A DNA stretch of 64,000 nucleotides from Apoderus coryli (lineage: Eukaryota > Arthropoda > Insecta > Coleoptera > Attelabidae), in NCBI GenBank assembly GCA_911728435.2, contig OU452214.1, positions 10,542,105-10,606,104 on the forward strand, written 5' to 3'. The notes beneath the pieces were generated by a model that saw only the letters and a program-made list of their open reading frames with translations, did not search any database and had not been told where the DNA came from. Of the stretch, positions 1 through 10,600 are shown one piece after another. Each line of letters opens with the position of its first letter. Within the stretch, counting starts at the first letter, position 1. The position numbers and the translations under genes were made by a program.

Positions 1-253
1 TACACTTAAATATGGCAACAGTTTATTTTTATCAGTCGTTGGGGGTAATTCGGCTAAAATATATTCAGAGGCCTGTCCTTGTTTATGTTAAACCCTCAGT
101 TAAATCGGAATACCCTATAAGTATGACCAAACCCTGGCTTCCCAACTCATTCTAACCGAGGTTTATGATGTAAGTAATTCAATTATTTTTAACCCTTTAT
201 CCCCACCACTAACTTCTATCTTCAGGCTTCCGCAGAATTAAAAACGTCCCCTC
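1..253. other. No gene recognised
   Basis: AT-rich single-copy-looking sequence. A short stretch near the start (TACACTTAAATAT followed by a CAACAGTTTATTT motif) recurs around 19409-19460, so at least part of it is a dispersed repeat. No ORF with recognisable coding content. Confidence 0.4.
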
Positions 254-764
254 GTATACGATGTGTCCACGGATAGAGTTTGGAAGAAGAAAAACTTTTT
301 TATTTGTAGATTTAGAAGAAAAAGTCATTCTTTATAAAAACGTCTGCTTGTGTCGAAACTACAATTTTAAATGCCAAATGTACGATTACTATACAGGGTA
401 TATCAAAAATAACATTTTTAATGATTTTGATTTTTTTGTTTTTTTTTAATTTTATGAAAATATTTTCAAAACCGTGATTTATTACACAAATTGTGCAAAA
501 AATATTAATAAACTTTTTTCTGAAAGTGGTTAATTTCATAGCTAAGTACTATTAAAATAATAAAATTAAAAAAAAAAAACAAGGAAATCAAAATCATTAA
601 AATTGTTATTTTTGATATACCCTGTATAGTAATCGTAAATTTGGAATTTGAATTTGTAGTTTTGACACAAGCAGACGTTTTTATAAAGAATGACTTTTTC
701 TTCTAAATCTACAAATAAAAAAGTTTTTCCTCTTCCAAACTCTATCTGTGGACACATTGTATAC
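254..764. mobile_element. Foldback-type MITE with ~200-bp inverted arms
   Basis: The left arm (254 to about 452) reappears as its reverse complement at about 566 to 764 with roughly 90% identity by eye. The tips are GTATACGATGTGTCCAC and the matching GTGGACACATTGTATAC. The ~110-bp centre is A/T-rich. Small ORFs in both arms are mirror images of each other and not genes. The TA-containing tips suggest a Tc1/mariner-type non-autonomous element; the superfamily is inferred, the inverted repeat is seen directly. Confidence 0.75.
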
Positions 765-1499
765 TTACATGTTTGATGCCACAATTTTTGTGATTTTATT
801 TTGTCGGTTAACACCTGGGGGGCATTTTTAGTTTTATATTAAAATAACACAAAAAAAAAACTCGTTTTTACCGCTTCGCTCGCTAGTTGGTCGCATAGAG
901 AGAAAGCCTTCTAGTGTATAATCAAGGAATGCTCTCTGCTTGCTGATATACACGAGGCATATTATTATAACATAACCCATTAATGGTACAATGTCATGCA
1001 GGAGTCGTAAAATTTATAGGAATTTCCGGTAGAAACAGCGGCAGAACATTCGTGTTTTGATCTGTCTTCGAAATAAAGATGTCGCTTTTTTGTATATGGA
1101 TTGATGATGAGGCTTGGAGCCTTGAAACATGTCATGGTTTTACTATTGACGCATAGAGCGATTATTAAATTTATTTCGTGGTGTTGACTTTCATTTCACG
1201 CACAAAAGATCTGACTCCATTTCAGTATGGACAATTTCTCAGGTCTACAGAAACTATCTGGGTACATAGATCACCTAAAAATGTTGTACGAATACAGTAA
1301 GTAAGTATAATGAAATATTCAGGTAAAGTTTCAGTAAATTCACATAAATATTCATGAAAGTACAAAAAAAATACGTATAATTACGTTCTTACTGTACAAA
1401 AATGGTATTTTTCCCCCATTTACACTGTAAATTTTAGGTAAATTCCGCTATTGTTTTACGAGCATTGTACATTTACGTGCCTTACCGTAAAAATACGTT
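765..1499. other. No gene recognised
   Basis: AT-rich sequence without a supported ORF. A short CG-rich block near 870-890 (CCGCTTCGCTCGCT) resembles the motif seen at 10670-10690, which suggests a shared dispersed repeat. Confidence 0.35.
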
Positions 1500-1775
1500 A
1501 AAATATTGGTATTATTTAGACAGCGATTGTGTAAAAGTACACTTAACTAAGCGTACTTTTATGTTGTAATTTTAATCTTATAAGTGTATTTTTACATGGC
1601 ATGCAGCGTAATTTTCATTTGTAATTTTACGATATTGTGTAATTGTACACCAAATTAAGTGTAACTTTAATTTGTAATTTGACCTTAATATTGTATTTTT
1701 ACACTAAATGTGGCGTAATTTTAAATTGTAATATTTCGACTAATATTGTAGTTTTACAGTCAAGGTGGAAAATTA
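1500..1775. repeat. Degenerate ~54-bp minisatellite
   Basis: The motif pair GCGTAATTTT...TTGTAATTTTAC recurs roughly every 54 bp (near 1550, 1607, 1661 and 1715) with about 70-80% similarity, giving at least four decayed units. No coding potential. Confidence 0.55.
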
Positions 1776-1909
1776 CGTAAATTTACTATTCTGTTTCAAC
1801 AGTGTATTATATCCTTTGTCCTAACAATACGAGGGTTGCCTATTAATCATCGAAAATCATTTTATTGTTTTTCAAAATATTCCCCATGAAGATCTGTACA
1901 CTTTTGCAT

Positions 1910-1913
<4 letters not shown>

Positions 1914-1941
<28 letters not shown>

Positions 1942-3652
1942 TATTTATTCACCATCTTATGTTACATAACATGTATAGTACGTCAAACAATAACAAAAAT
2001 TAATCAAAGTTACAGCAACAAAGAAAGGCTTACAAACAAATTAAAATAGCAACAACATAAAACAAACTAAAATCTAAAAAAATCTTACAATATCGCTTCT
2101 GAAATAGTCCTCAAAGGTATAAAAAGCTTGAGATATCAAAAATGATTTAATACATTTGGTAAATTGGACTTCTCCAAGGTTCTTTATGTGAGACGGCAGC
2201 TTATTATAAAATTTGACACAATAATAGTCAGAACCTTTCCTAGTCCTCAATAGGCGGTGAAATTCAGGCAATATGTCATTGCGATTTCGCGTACCATAAT
2301 TATGCATATCAGAGTGTAGAGTGAAATGCGAGGCATTGGTTCGAATGTAGCCAAGACAGTTTAAGATGTACAAGGAAGGCAAAGTAAGTAGTCCATGTTC
2401 AACAAAATACTTTTTACAGCAGTCACGCCAACCGAGCCCCAACATTGTACGTAAACATCTCCTCTGTAGCTTGAAGATTTTCATTGCATGGGAACTATGT
2501 CCCCAGTTCAAAATACCATACGACATACGGGAAACAAAATAACCATGATATACCGTCAACAGACTGGCGATTGAAACACTCTGCGCAAGCCTTCTGATCA
2601 GATATATGACCCTGGACAGCGAGCACCCAAGTTCTCGAACATGACTCTCCCAGGTTAATTTAGGATCAAGATGAACCCCAAGGAACTTCACGCGAACATC
2701 GCTCTGAAGATCGATAGGCGCAGAACGCAATGTAAAGTTCATGCTCTGAGTTTTAGCCTGATTCAAGCTCAGTTCATTTGCCAGAAACCAATTGCCTATG
2801 TCAGTCTCAACAGCATTAACCAACTCCCCTAAAGGGTCGTTTGGTCGATATCTAATCAGACTAGTTGTGTCGTCAGCAAAGAGGATTATATTTGACTCTT
2901 CTTGAAATTTGTATAAATCATTTACGTATATTAAAAACAATAAAGGTCCCAAAACCGACCCCTGGGGCACACCCCGTCCAACCCTTCGTCTCTCCGAGTA
3001 TCGTCCCCCATACAAAACGTGCTGAAAACGATCGCTGAGATAAGAGCCAACCAAGGCAACACTGTCAACATCAAAGTTATAGTAAGAGAGTTTCTGAAGA
3101 AGTATCTCGTGTGAGACACAGTCAAAAGCCTTAGTGAGGTCATAAAAGGAAGCAAAGGTGTCACAGCCCCGCTCCATGCCATCCGAAACATATTCCAAAA
3201 GGTTATTAATTGCAAGAGTACTTAGTAGATCTCTTATTACGAAAGCCATATTGACCTTGCATAAAGAGATTATTTGCTTCAAAATATTCAGTTATTTGAT
3301 TTTTAATAATAGACTCAAAGATTTTCGAAAAAATTGGCAAGATCGATATTGGTGGATAGTTACTGGGATCATCAACCGATCCTTTATTTTTGTAGATTGG
3401 AATAACCCTTGCCTCCTTCAAGACCGCCGGAAATACAGCGTCACCAATGCAATGGTTTATCAACTTAGTAAGCGGCACCACTAGCAGATTCTTTAAAGTC
3501 CCAATAATCCTAACATTAAGCTCATAACAATCCGAGCTTTTTGTGCTTTTCATACCTGATAGTTTCTCACGTACTTCATTAAAGGTTACCGTTCTCAAAC
3601 TAAATCCAGCAGCTCTAGTGGGAGACATATATTACTCAAAAGTGACCGATGT
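1914..3652 (-). mobile_element. CR1/L2-like non-LTR retrotransposon, copy A (5'-truncated)
   Basis: Minus strand, with its 3' tail at low coordinates made of about seven GATA (TATC on the sense strand) repeats at 1914-1940. The body is nearly identical to copies B, C and D in this window. The 5' truncation falls in the linker before the reverse transcriptase, next to mariner sequence. The junctions show only a 2-3 bp possible target duplication (AT), which fits CR1/L2-type elements that make short or no duplications. Clade assignment is inferred from the RT motifs and simple-repeat tail. Confidence 0.8.
2074..3628 (-). pseudogene. Reverse transcriptase ORF of copy A, one frameshift
   Basis: Non-LTR reverse transcriptase. 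The N-terminal part is in 3206-3628 (ARVIPIYKNKGSVDD, ISILPIFSKIFE, QYGFRNKRST) and the rest in 2074-3282 (FYDLTKAFDCVSHEILL, RGVPQGSVLGPLLFLIYVND, catalytic FADDTTSL, and the C-terminal thumb region). The frames are separated by an apparent 7-bp insertion near 3221 compared with copies B and D. All core RT motifs including the FADD aspartates are otherwise kept, so the break is probably young. Endonuclease sequence is missing because of 5' truncation. Confidence 0.85.
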
Positions 3653-4315
3653 GATGCGTTTGAACCAAATGTCGAAGCAGTTTTGCCACTCTGATTGAGG
3701 TATCTCCAAAACATGCATTCAGAATGCAGCAACCGCTTCTTCAGGTGTTGAAAAACGTTGAACTCTCAGTTAGTACTATACGGCGAATGACTCATCAAAT
3801 CGATGTTGTGAAGAGTGATCCGTCTTCGGCGGTTGGTTTTCCTGATTTCTTGGACGACAACTGGCAAACAAATAGTTGTGTACCACTCAGAATTGACTGT
3901 TCTGCGTTGTTTTGACAGCTAAATGTTTATGCAATCTTGAATGTATGCTGGTCCCACTAATGCCTAAGGTTGTCTCAATCTATTGATAGCTCACACGACG
4001 ATCTTGCAATATCAGTTCGCACACAGCATCAATGGTTTTCGGAACAACAACTGATTTTGGACGACCTTCACGAAATTCGTCTTGGAGTAAACTACGACCA
4101 CGATTGAATTCACCATACCACCGATAAACACTGGTCTTTGATGGAGCTTCATCGCCAAAAATTGAATTAAGTTCATCCATGCACTGTTGCTGAGTTAATC
4201 CACGTCGAAAGTTGCAAAAAATAATCGCACGAAAATGTTCACGATTTAATTCCGTTTTTTTATCATTTTTGGTAGAAAGTTTATAACAATCCAATTATAC
4301 TTTTTAGATAGCCAT

Positions 4316-5340
4316 CATGATCAAGACACGAGGGAAGTCCAAAAACTAAATACTTATTCTCAGTCTCATTGTGTAATATTTGTTCACCTTACTATTCTAG
4401 TCCAGAGACAGGCTGTAATATTCTTTGGAGTGGATATCGACTCAGTTTGAGGAAAACGAATATGAATTAAACTAATGTGAACTGAATATAATAACAACGA
4501 ACTAAAAGTCAATATCTAATCTAATGCATTTTTAATAAGTTTTTAATGACACTACAGTATGAATTTTTATAAAAATTAGAACATAACCATTTTGGAAGAC
4601 AAAACTCGAGTACATTTATCAGATTTGATATTTGGACGTTGGAGACATTTTTAAAACAAGTAGTGATTCGCCCTAAGTATGTGTAATTTATCAACAATAA
4701 AGGAGTAGTTTTTCTTCATAAACCTAAAGTATCAAGTGTACAATAAATATTTATTTTACATGCTCAGCATCTTTCCAACTGGCTGGCTTATCGATAAATA
4801 CACAGTGATGTAATATTACCATTATCGCTTCTGCTTTTATTTCTACGAAATACCTACATAAGTACTGTTTTATCAAACTTCTTTCAATGTTTAAAATATA
4901 CAGTTTGTCCAAGATAAGAAGCAAAATTCTATACTGATCAACTTTTATATACTTCATCGGCGATATATTTCTGACTACATAGTTTAACAAACAGTTAGTT
5001 GTTCAACTTGGCGTGAGCAGTTTGATGTTTTTGAAGCCGCATTTCCAACTGACATTGAAAAAAGTATAACTCAAAACTCACTTAGTATCTTTCAGGTGTT
5101 GATGGTAAATGACAAAAAGGACACTTGTATTTACACTTTTTTTTCTTATTTATTATTCTTGAACCTTGATCTTCAATTTCTTTTATTGGGATGAGGTTCA
5201 CAATTTTACACAATTTTTTTTTTATTTTTTTTGAAACTATTTCTAATGGTTTCATGTCATCTTTTTTTTTTCCAACCTTTCGACTAGACTCAGCTTGTCT
5301 TTTTCAAGAAATTCCTTTTTTTTTATTTGAGATAATATAA
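4316..5340. other. No gene recognised
   Basis: AT-rich sequence with short random ORFs only (the longest, 4751-4990 minus, has no recognisable motif). T-runs around 5215-5330. Nothing supportable. Confidence 0.4.
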
Positions 5341-5735
5341 TGTGAGAAGTTTGCCAACCAAGGCAAGTCGTGAAATTGGCAGGACAATGGTGTTATGAAG
5401 GGCTATTTGCATGCCAAACGACATTCTTCGGAACGGTCATTAAGGATAGTTTCTTAGGTCCTGTATGATAGCGTCCTATACCAAACCATGACCCTAAAAA
5501 ATTGAAATCTGGTTCCCTAATACTGGGGTCGTGATATTTACACAGGACAATCATATTATGAAGGGCTATCTACATGCCAAACGACATGCGGAGGATTCCT
5601 CATTAAGGATAGTTTCTTAGGTCTTGATTAGATCCTGCATGATAGCGTCCTATACCAAACCAAGGCCCTAAAAAATTGAAATCTGGTTCCCTAATAATGG
5701 GGTCTTGATATTTACGCAACCCAACCCAACCCTGT
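5341..5735 (-). repeat. Short array of the ~174-bp satellite (about 2 units)
   Basis: Tandem units marked by GAAGGGCTATTTGCATGCC at about 5396 and its variant at about 5557, each followed by a block containing TAAGGATAGTTTCTTAGG and GATAGCGTCCTATACC. Same family, opposite orientation, at 14475-14710 and 34365-35000. Non-coding. Confidence 0.7.
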
Positions 5736-5750
5736 ATAATTGAATGTTTA

Positions 5751-5869
5751 AAAATGGTTGATACTTTGGGTCCAATTTTGGCATACACTCTCCAACATAT
5801 CGACCGGTATCTCACGAATCAATTCTTCAATATTGGCGGCCCGTGCGTCAACCGTTGTGGGCTTGTCCC
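5751..5869 (-). pseudogene. C-terminal fragment of a Tc1/mariner-type transposase
   Basis: The minus-strand translation contains DKPTTVDARAANIEELIREI and PVDMLESVCQNW, which matches the C-terminal tail typical of insect Tc/IS630-type transposases (known family feature). Only about 40 codons remain. It abuts the 5' end of retrotransposon copy B, so that insertion or a later deletion removed the rest. Confidence 0.65.
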
Positions 5870-6256
5870 TATCTAAAACAGTCACTGCTGGATCAGCGCT
5901 GGGTCGCATAAATTGGTTCAGCGATGATTTGCGCAGGATGAAAGATCTGCTATGCACCATGCATTTGATTCATAAATCGGATTCTCAGTCTGTATCTAGA
6001 GTCGCCTTGAGACACTATAAAAAACAATATCGAGCTGAACTTTCTAAGGCTAAAAGAAGGGCTTATGAGGAGTATATTGCATCTGCTATTAATAGGCCTG
6101 CTGCTGTGTGGAGACTGGTCAAGGATTGGGAATCAACTCCTAATCTCGGGACAGCTGAGAACTTGACTGCGCATATTTTAAATGACTACTTTACAACGGC
6201 GGCTGATGATATCATAAAACAGCTACCAGCCACATCGGTCACTTTTGTGAAATATA

Positions 6257-8343
6257 CAGGGTGGTCCAACGAAAAGTTTGCACCTAGCTTTTCTCTTTTT
6301 TTTGTAGTCGAATGCGAAAATGCTCGGACACGTCGATTTTGCTTTTGAGGGGGACACATTTTAAACATATTTTTCGATCTGCGCCTTTAACCCCCTAGCG
6401 GGGGTGAGTAACAACCCTAAAATTTTAAATGGAAAGAGGGGTCTAATGACATATCATTTGAAAGGACACAAAATTGTCTTTCTAATGATACCCTATTTGT
6501 CGAATTTTACTAAAACAGTTAATACGAAAACGACTTTAAAGACATTAAGCCGATAATTTTGGTATTAATGAGAAATACAAATAAGTTTTAATTATTGCGA
6601 GTGAAAACACCTGCAATCGTTAGTACATTCCAATGTTTGTTAGTTTTAACATTGCTTTGTAAAAAAAGTAAACAAGCTGTTAAATTGATTTATTAAAACG
6701 TTACATTAACAAATGTTGAAAATGTGACCCATTTGATTCCATACAATAATACAGATTTTGTTCAAATCTATTTCTAACATTTTGTAGCATATCAGGTGTT
6801 ATGTTTCTGCACTCTTCTGTAATGCGTTGGCGAAGATCTTCTATGGACTCGGGCTTCGTGGCAAAACATTTATTTTTTAAGTGCCCCCAAAGAAAAAAGT
6901 CTAAAGGCGATAAATCCGGTGACCTGGCAGGCCATTCCATTGGGCCCCTCCTTCCAATCCACCGTCCAGGGAACCGGTCATCTAAGAACTGTCTTACAGG
7001 AGCCACATAGTGCGGAGGTGCTCCATCTTGCTGGAAATAAAGCCGATCAGCAGTATGATTTTGGTCATCTTCTATTATTTGTGTTATTAAAGGATCAATT
7101 GTGTCTTCAAGCATGTTTAGGTACACTTCACCAGTTAAATTTCCAGGAATAAAAAGTGGTCCTATAATATGATTTCCTAATATGCCACACCAGACGTTTA
7201 TTTTTTGAGGATACTGGGTATGAACCTCACGGAATAAATGTGGGTTACTGTCATCCCAGTAACGGCAATTGTGCCTATTTACAGCTCCATTCAAATAAAA
7301 TGTGCATTCGTCGGAAAAACAAATGTTAAATAATAATTGCGGATCTTCAATTAAACGCTGGCTCATTGCTTCACAAAATTGCAGCCTTCTATCAGGATCA
7401 TCCTCATTTAGTTCCTGTACTAATTTGATTTTGTACGGATGAAATTTGTACGCTTTTAAAATTCGTATTATGGACGAACGGGAGACACCTGAGGCTTCAG
7501 CTAGTTGACGGGTACTTTGACTATGATCCATTTCAACATGCCCTAAAACAGCGACTTCCACAGCTTCATTTCTGATCGGTTTCTGCGGCTGGTGTTTTAC
7601 ATTACAGACAGATCCGGTATCTACAAACTTTTTAACTAACTTGCCAACGTACACATCATTCACATTTTTATCGGGATGTCTCTCATTAAATAAGCGAGCC
7701 GTAAGTCTAGCACTACTATTATTTTGAAAATAAAGTTTAACAATTTCAACTCGTTCTAGAATGGAATAAATCATTTTGTACGGTAAAAGTAAAATAACTT
7801 GAGAAGCAACCAAACTGAATCAATGAAAAGACTAAAATAAACGGTGTAAATTCTTTTCCTACACGTATCTGCAGTTTTTATTTCAACAAAAAACGCAAAC
7901 GATTAGTGAGGAATTTAGTTCTGATAAATAAGATAGTGTTTTTGAAATCCCGTTTTTCTTCAAAGTAAATAATTTAGAAATGATTGTAGTTGTTTTCAGT
8001 CGTAATAATTAAAACTTATTTGTATTTCTCATTAATACCAAAATTATCGGCTTAATGTCTTTAAAGTCGTTTTCGTATTAACTGTTTTAGTAAAATTCGA
8101 CAAATAGGGTATCATTAGAAAGACAATTTTGTGTCCTTTCAAATGATATGTCATTAGACCCCTCTTTCCATTTAAAATTTTAGGGTTGTTACTCACCCCC
8201 GCTAGGGGGTTAAAGGCGCAGATCGAAAAATATGTTTAAAATGTGTCCCCCTCAAAAGCAAAATCGACGTGTCCGAGCATTTTCGCATTCGACTACAAAA
8301 AAAAGAGAAAAGCTAGGTGCAAACTTTTCGTTGGACCACCCTG
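6257..8343 (-). mobile_element. Intact DD41D mariner/Tc1-superfamily transposon with 340-bp inverted repeats
   Basis: The left arm 6257-6596 is, as far as I can read base by base, a perfect inverted copy of 8004-8343 (340 bp). The tips are CAGGGTGGTCCAACGAAAAG. The insertion is flanked by TA at 6255-6256 and 8344-8345, the Tc1/mariner target duplication. Between the arms lies one intact minus-strand transposase ORF. Perfect arms, intact ORF and clean target duplication indicate a young and possibly autonomous element inserted into retrotransposon copy B. Confidence 0.93.
6701..7774 (-). CDS. DD41D mariner/Tc1-superfamily transposase
   Basis: Cut-and-paste transposase. The frame is open from 7813, but I prefer the methionine at 7774, which starts MIYSILERVEIVKLYFQNN, the usual family start (357 aa). 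Order of parts: N-terminal helix-turn-helix DNA-binding region (first ~110 residues, with SGVSRSSIIRILK), then the RNase-H-like catalytic domain with CFSDECTFYLNG (first Asp), YFQQDGAPPHY (second Asp) and SPDLSPLDFFLWGHLK (third Asp). I count 41 residues between the second and third Asp, hence DD41D. No stop or frameshift. It lies between the two 340-bp arms. Substrate: the element's own ends. Likely competent; activity itself cannot be judged from sequence. Confidence 0.92.
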   Translation of the reverse strand: MIYSILERVEIVKLYFQNNSSARLTARLFNERHPDKNVNDVYVGKLVKKFVDTGSVCNVKHQPQKPIRNEAVEVAVLGHVEMDHSQSTRQLAEASGVSRSSIIRILKAYKFHPYKIKLVQELNEDDPDRRLQFCEAMSQRLIEDPQLLFNICFSDECTFYLNGAVNRHNCRYWDDSNPHLFREVHTQYPQKINVWCGILGNHIIGPLFIPGNLTGEVYLNMLEDTIDPLITQIIEDDQNHTADRLYFQQDGAPPHYVAPVRQFLDDRFPGRWIGRRGPMEWPARSPDLSPLDFFLWGHLKNKCFATKPESIEDLRQRITEECRNITPDMLQNVRNRFEQNLYYCMESNGSHFQHLLM

Positions 8344-9905
8344 TATGTCTCCCACTAGAGCTGCTGGATTTAGTTTGAGAAAGGTAACCTTTAATGGTAT
8401 GAAAAACACAAAAAGCTCGGATTGTTATGAGCTTAATGTTAGGATTATTGGGACTTTAAAGAGTCTGCTAGTGGTGCCGCTTACTAAGTTGATAAACCAT
8501 TGCATTGGTGACGCTGTATTTCCGGCGGTCTTGAAGGAGGCAAGGGTTATTCCAATCTACAAAAATAAAGGATCGGTTGATGATCCCAATAACTATCTTG
8601 CCATTTTTTTCGAAAATCTTTGAGTCTATTATTAAAAATCAAATAACTGAATATTTTGAAGCAAATAATCTCTTTATGCAAGGTCAATATGGCTTTCGTA
8701 ATAAGAGATCTACTACACTTGCAATTAATAACCTTTTGGAATATGTTTCGGATGGCATGGAGCGGGGCTGTGACACCTTTGCTTCCTTTTATGACCTCAC
8801 TAAGGCTTTTGACTGTGTCTCACACGAGATACTTCTTCAGAAACTCTCTTACTATAACTTTGATGTTGACAGTGTTGCCTTGGTTGGCTCTTATCTCAGC
8901 GATCGTTTTCAGCACGTTTTGTATGGGGGACGATACTCGGAGAGACGAAGGGTTGGACGGGGTGTGCCCCAGGGGTCGGTTTTGGGACCTTTATTGTTTT
9001 TAATATACGTAAATGATTTATACAAATTTCAAGAAGAGTCAAATATAATCCTCTTTGCTGACGACACAACTAGTCTGATTAGATATCGACCAAACGACCC
9101 TTTAGGGGAGTTGGTTAATGCTGTTGAGACTGACATAGGCAATTGGTTTCTGGCAAATGAACTGAGCTTGAATCAGGCTAAAACTCAGAGCATGAACTTT
9201 ACATTGCGTTCTGCGCCTATCGATCTTCAGAGCGATGTTCGCGTGAAGTTCCTTGGGGTTCATCTTGATCCTAAATTAACCTGGGAGAGTCATGTTCGAG
9301 AACTTGGGTGCTCGCTGTCCAGGGTCATATATCTGATCAGAAGGCTTGCGCAGAGTGTTTCGATCGCCAGTTTGTTGACGGTATATCATGGTTATTTTGT
9401 TTCCCGTATGTCGTATGGTATTTTGAACTGGGGACATAGTTCCCATGCAATGAAAATCTTCAAGCTACAGAGGAGATGTTTACGTACAATGTTGGGGCTC
9501 GGTTGGCGTGACTGCTGTAAAAAGTATTTTGTTGAACATGGACTACTTACTTTGCCTTCCTTGTACATCTTAAACTGTCTTGGCTATATTCGAACCAATG
9601 CCTCGCATTTCACTGTACATTCTGATGTGCATAATTATGGTACGCGAAATCGCAATGACATATTGCCTGAATTTCACCGCCTATTGAGGACTAGGAAAGG
9701 TTCTGACTATTATTGTGTCAAATTTTATAATAAGCTGCCGTCTCACATAAAGAACCTTGGTGAAGTCCAATTTACCAAATGTATTAAATCATTTTTGATA
9801 TCTCAAGCTTTTTATACCTTTGAGGACTATTTCAGAAGCGATATTGTAAGATTTTTTTTAGGTTTTAGTTTGTTTTATGTTGTTGCTATTTTAATTTGTT
9901 TGTAA
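8344..9905 (+). pseudogene. Reverse transcriptase ORF of copy B
   Basis: RT domain with QYGFRNKRSTTLAINNLLEY, LTKAFDCVSHEILL, RGVPQGSVLGPLLFL and FADDTTSL all intact in one open frame from 8577 to 9905. The upstream part (8344-8590) is in another frame and carries two deletions: about 21 bp in the EVREKLS region (near 8397) and about 14 bp at the conserved NYRPISIL motif (near 8590), which breaks the frame. The endonuclease is missing. Probably not functional, but the 440-codon frame is unusually well kept. Confidence 0.82.
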
Positions 9906-10009
9906 GCCTTTCTTTGTTGCTGTAACTTTGATTAATTTTTCTGTTATTTTTTGACGTACTATACATGTTATGTAACATAAGATGGTGAATAAATATATCT
10001 ATCTATCTA

Positions 10010-10600
10010 TATTTTTTTTATTTATTACCAGAAATAAAATCTGAAGCCCTAAAATTACCTCATCAACTGTATGTTTGATATGGGAATTTTACCTTCGATT
10101 CTTAAGAGTGCAACTGGTAAGCCAGTTTACAAAAAAGGAGAGAAAAATCATGTAGCATGTTATGGGTCAATGTGTAAAAGAAATATCGGTCAAAATGTTA
10201 ACTGGTAACTCTTTTTGACATTTTGTGGTTATGTAATCATATGCTAAAAACAATATAAGTAGGTAAAAGTCGTAAATGAATATACGAAATTATTATTTAT
10301 TACTGGTTGTAGCTAATTTCAGCAAATTGACGACTGTCTTTGATTTTCTCGAATTCGTTTTGGGTTGATTATGTACGTATACTACACCGATTCTGTTCAA
10401 GTAGGTAGCTATTGCGGAAAAGTAGTAAAACCGCACTAAAACGTTCTACAAATAAATGAAATTTAACTATTTCTCATTGACGTCTAGTTCCCTCCAAAGA
10501 TTTTTCTACAAAAAAAAAGTTAATTTTTTGTATTTAGTCCGGTTCTATTCAAACCGTTTAAAGAAACAATAAAATCATATTTTTTTTGCACAAAATTGGT
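10010..10600. other. No gene recognised
   Basis: AT-rich sequence after the tail of retrotransposon copy B. No ORF or repeat structure that I can support. Confidence 0.4.

Larger units (their letters stand above)
1830..4315 (-). mobile_element. Decayed mariner (SETMAR-like DD34D group) interrupted by retrotransposon copy A
   Basis: Read on the minus strand, 3980-4294 encodes the transposase N-terminus: a helix-turn-helix domain with the motifs FRRGLTQQQCMDELNSIFGD and SVYRWYGEF, well known from insect mariners. An in-frame stop follows at 3980, then fragments of the middle of the protein (about 3735-3975) with internal deletions that remove catalytic blocks, and the C-terminal EIPQSEWQNCF block at about 3665-3735. 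The last part, KCTDLHGEYFEKQ, lies beyond the inserted retrotransposon at about 1850-1913. The element's end is CGAGGGTTGCC at 1830, preceded by TA. I do not see the opposite inverted repeat beyond 4294, so that end is lost. Non-functional. Confidence 0.8.
5870..10009 (+). mobile_element. CR1/L2-like retrotransposon copy B, split by a DD41D transposon
   Basis: Plus-strand copy of the same family as A, C and D. The first segment (5870-6256) encodes the linker between endonuclease and RT (INWFSDDLRRM, ALRHYKKQYRAELSKAKRRA). A complete DNA transposon then occupies 6257-8343, and the element resumes at 8344 with the block that follows directly in copy C. Removing the transposon plus one TA restores the copy C sequence at the junction. 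The 3' end at about 10009 carries three TATC repeats after the conserved GATGGTGAATAAATATA block. 5'-truncated: no endonuclease. Confidence 0.88.

Noticed and set aside
5758..6348. 196-codon plus-strand ORF as one gene
   Set aside because: It joins antisense mariner sequence, the retrotransposon linker and the first bases of the DD41D element. It is a product of nesting.
6801..7152. Plus-strand ORFs over the DD41D transposase
   Set aside because: Shadows of the minus-strand transposase.
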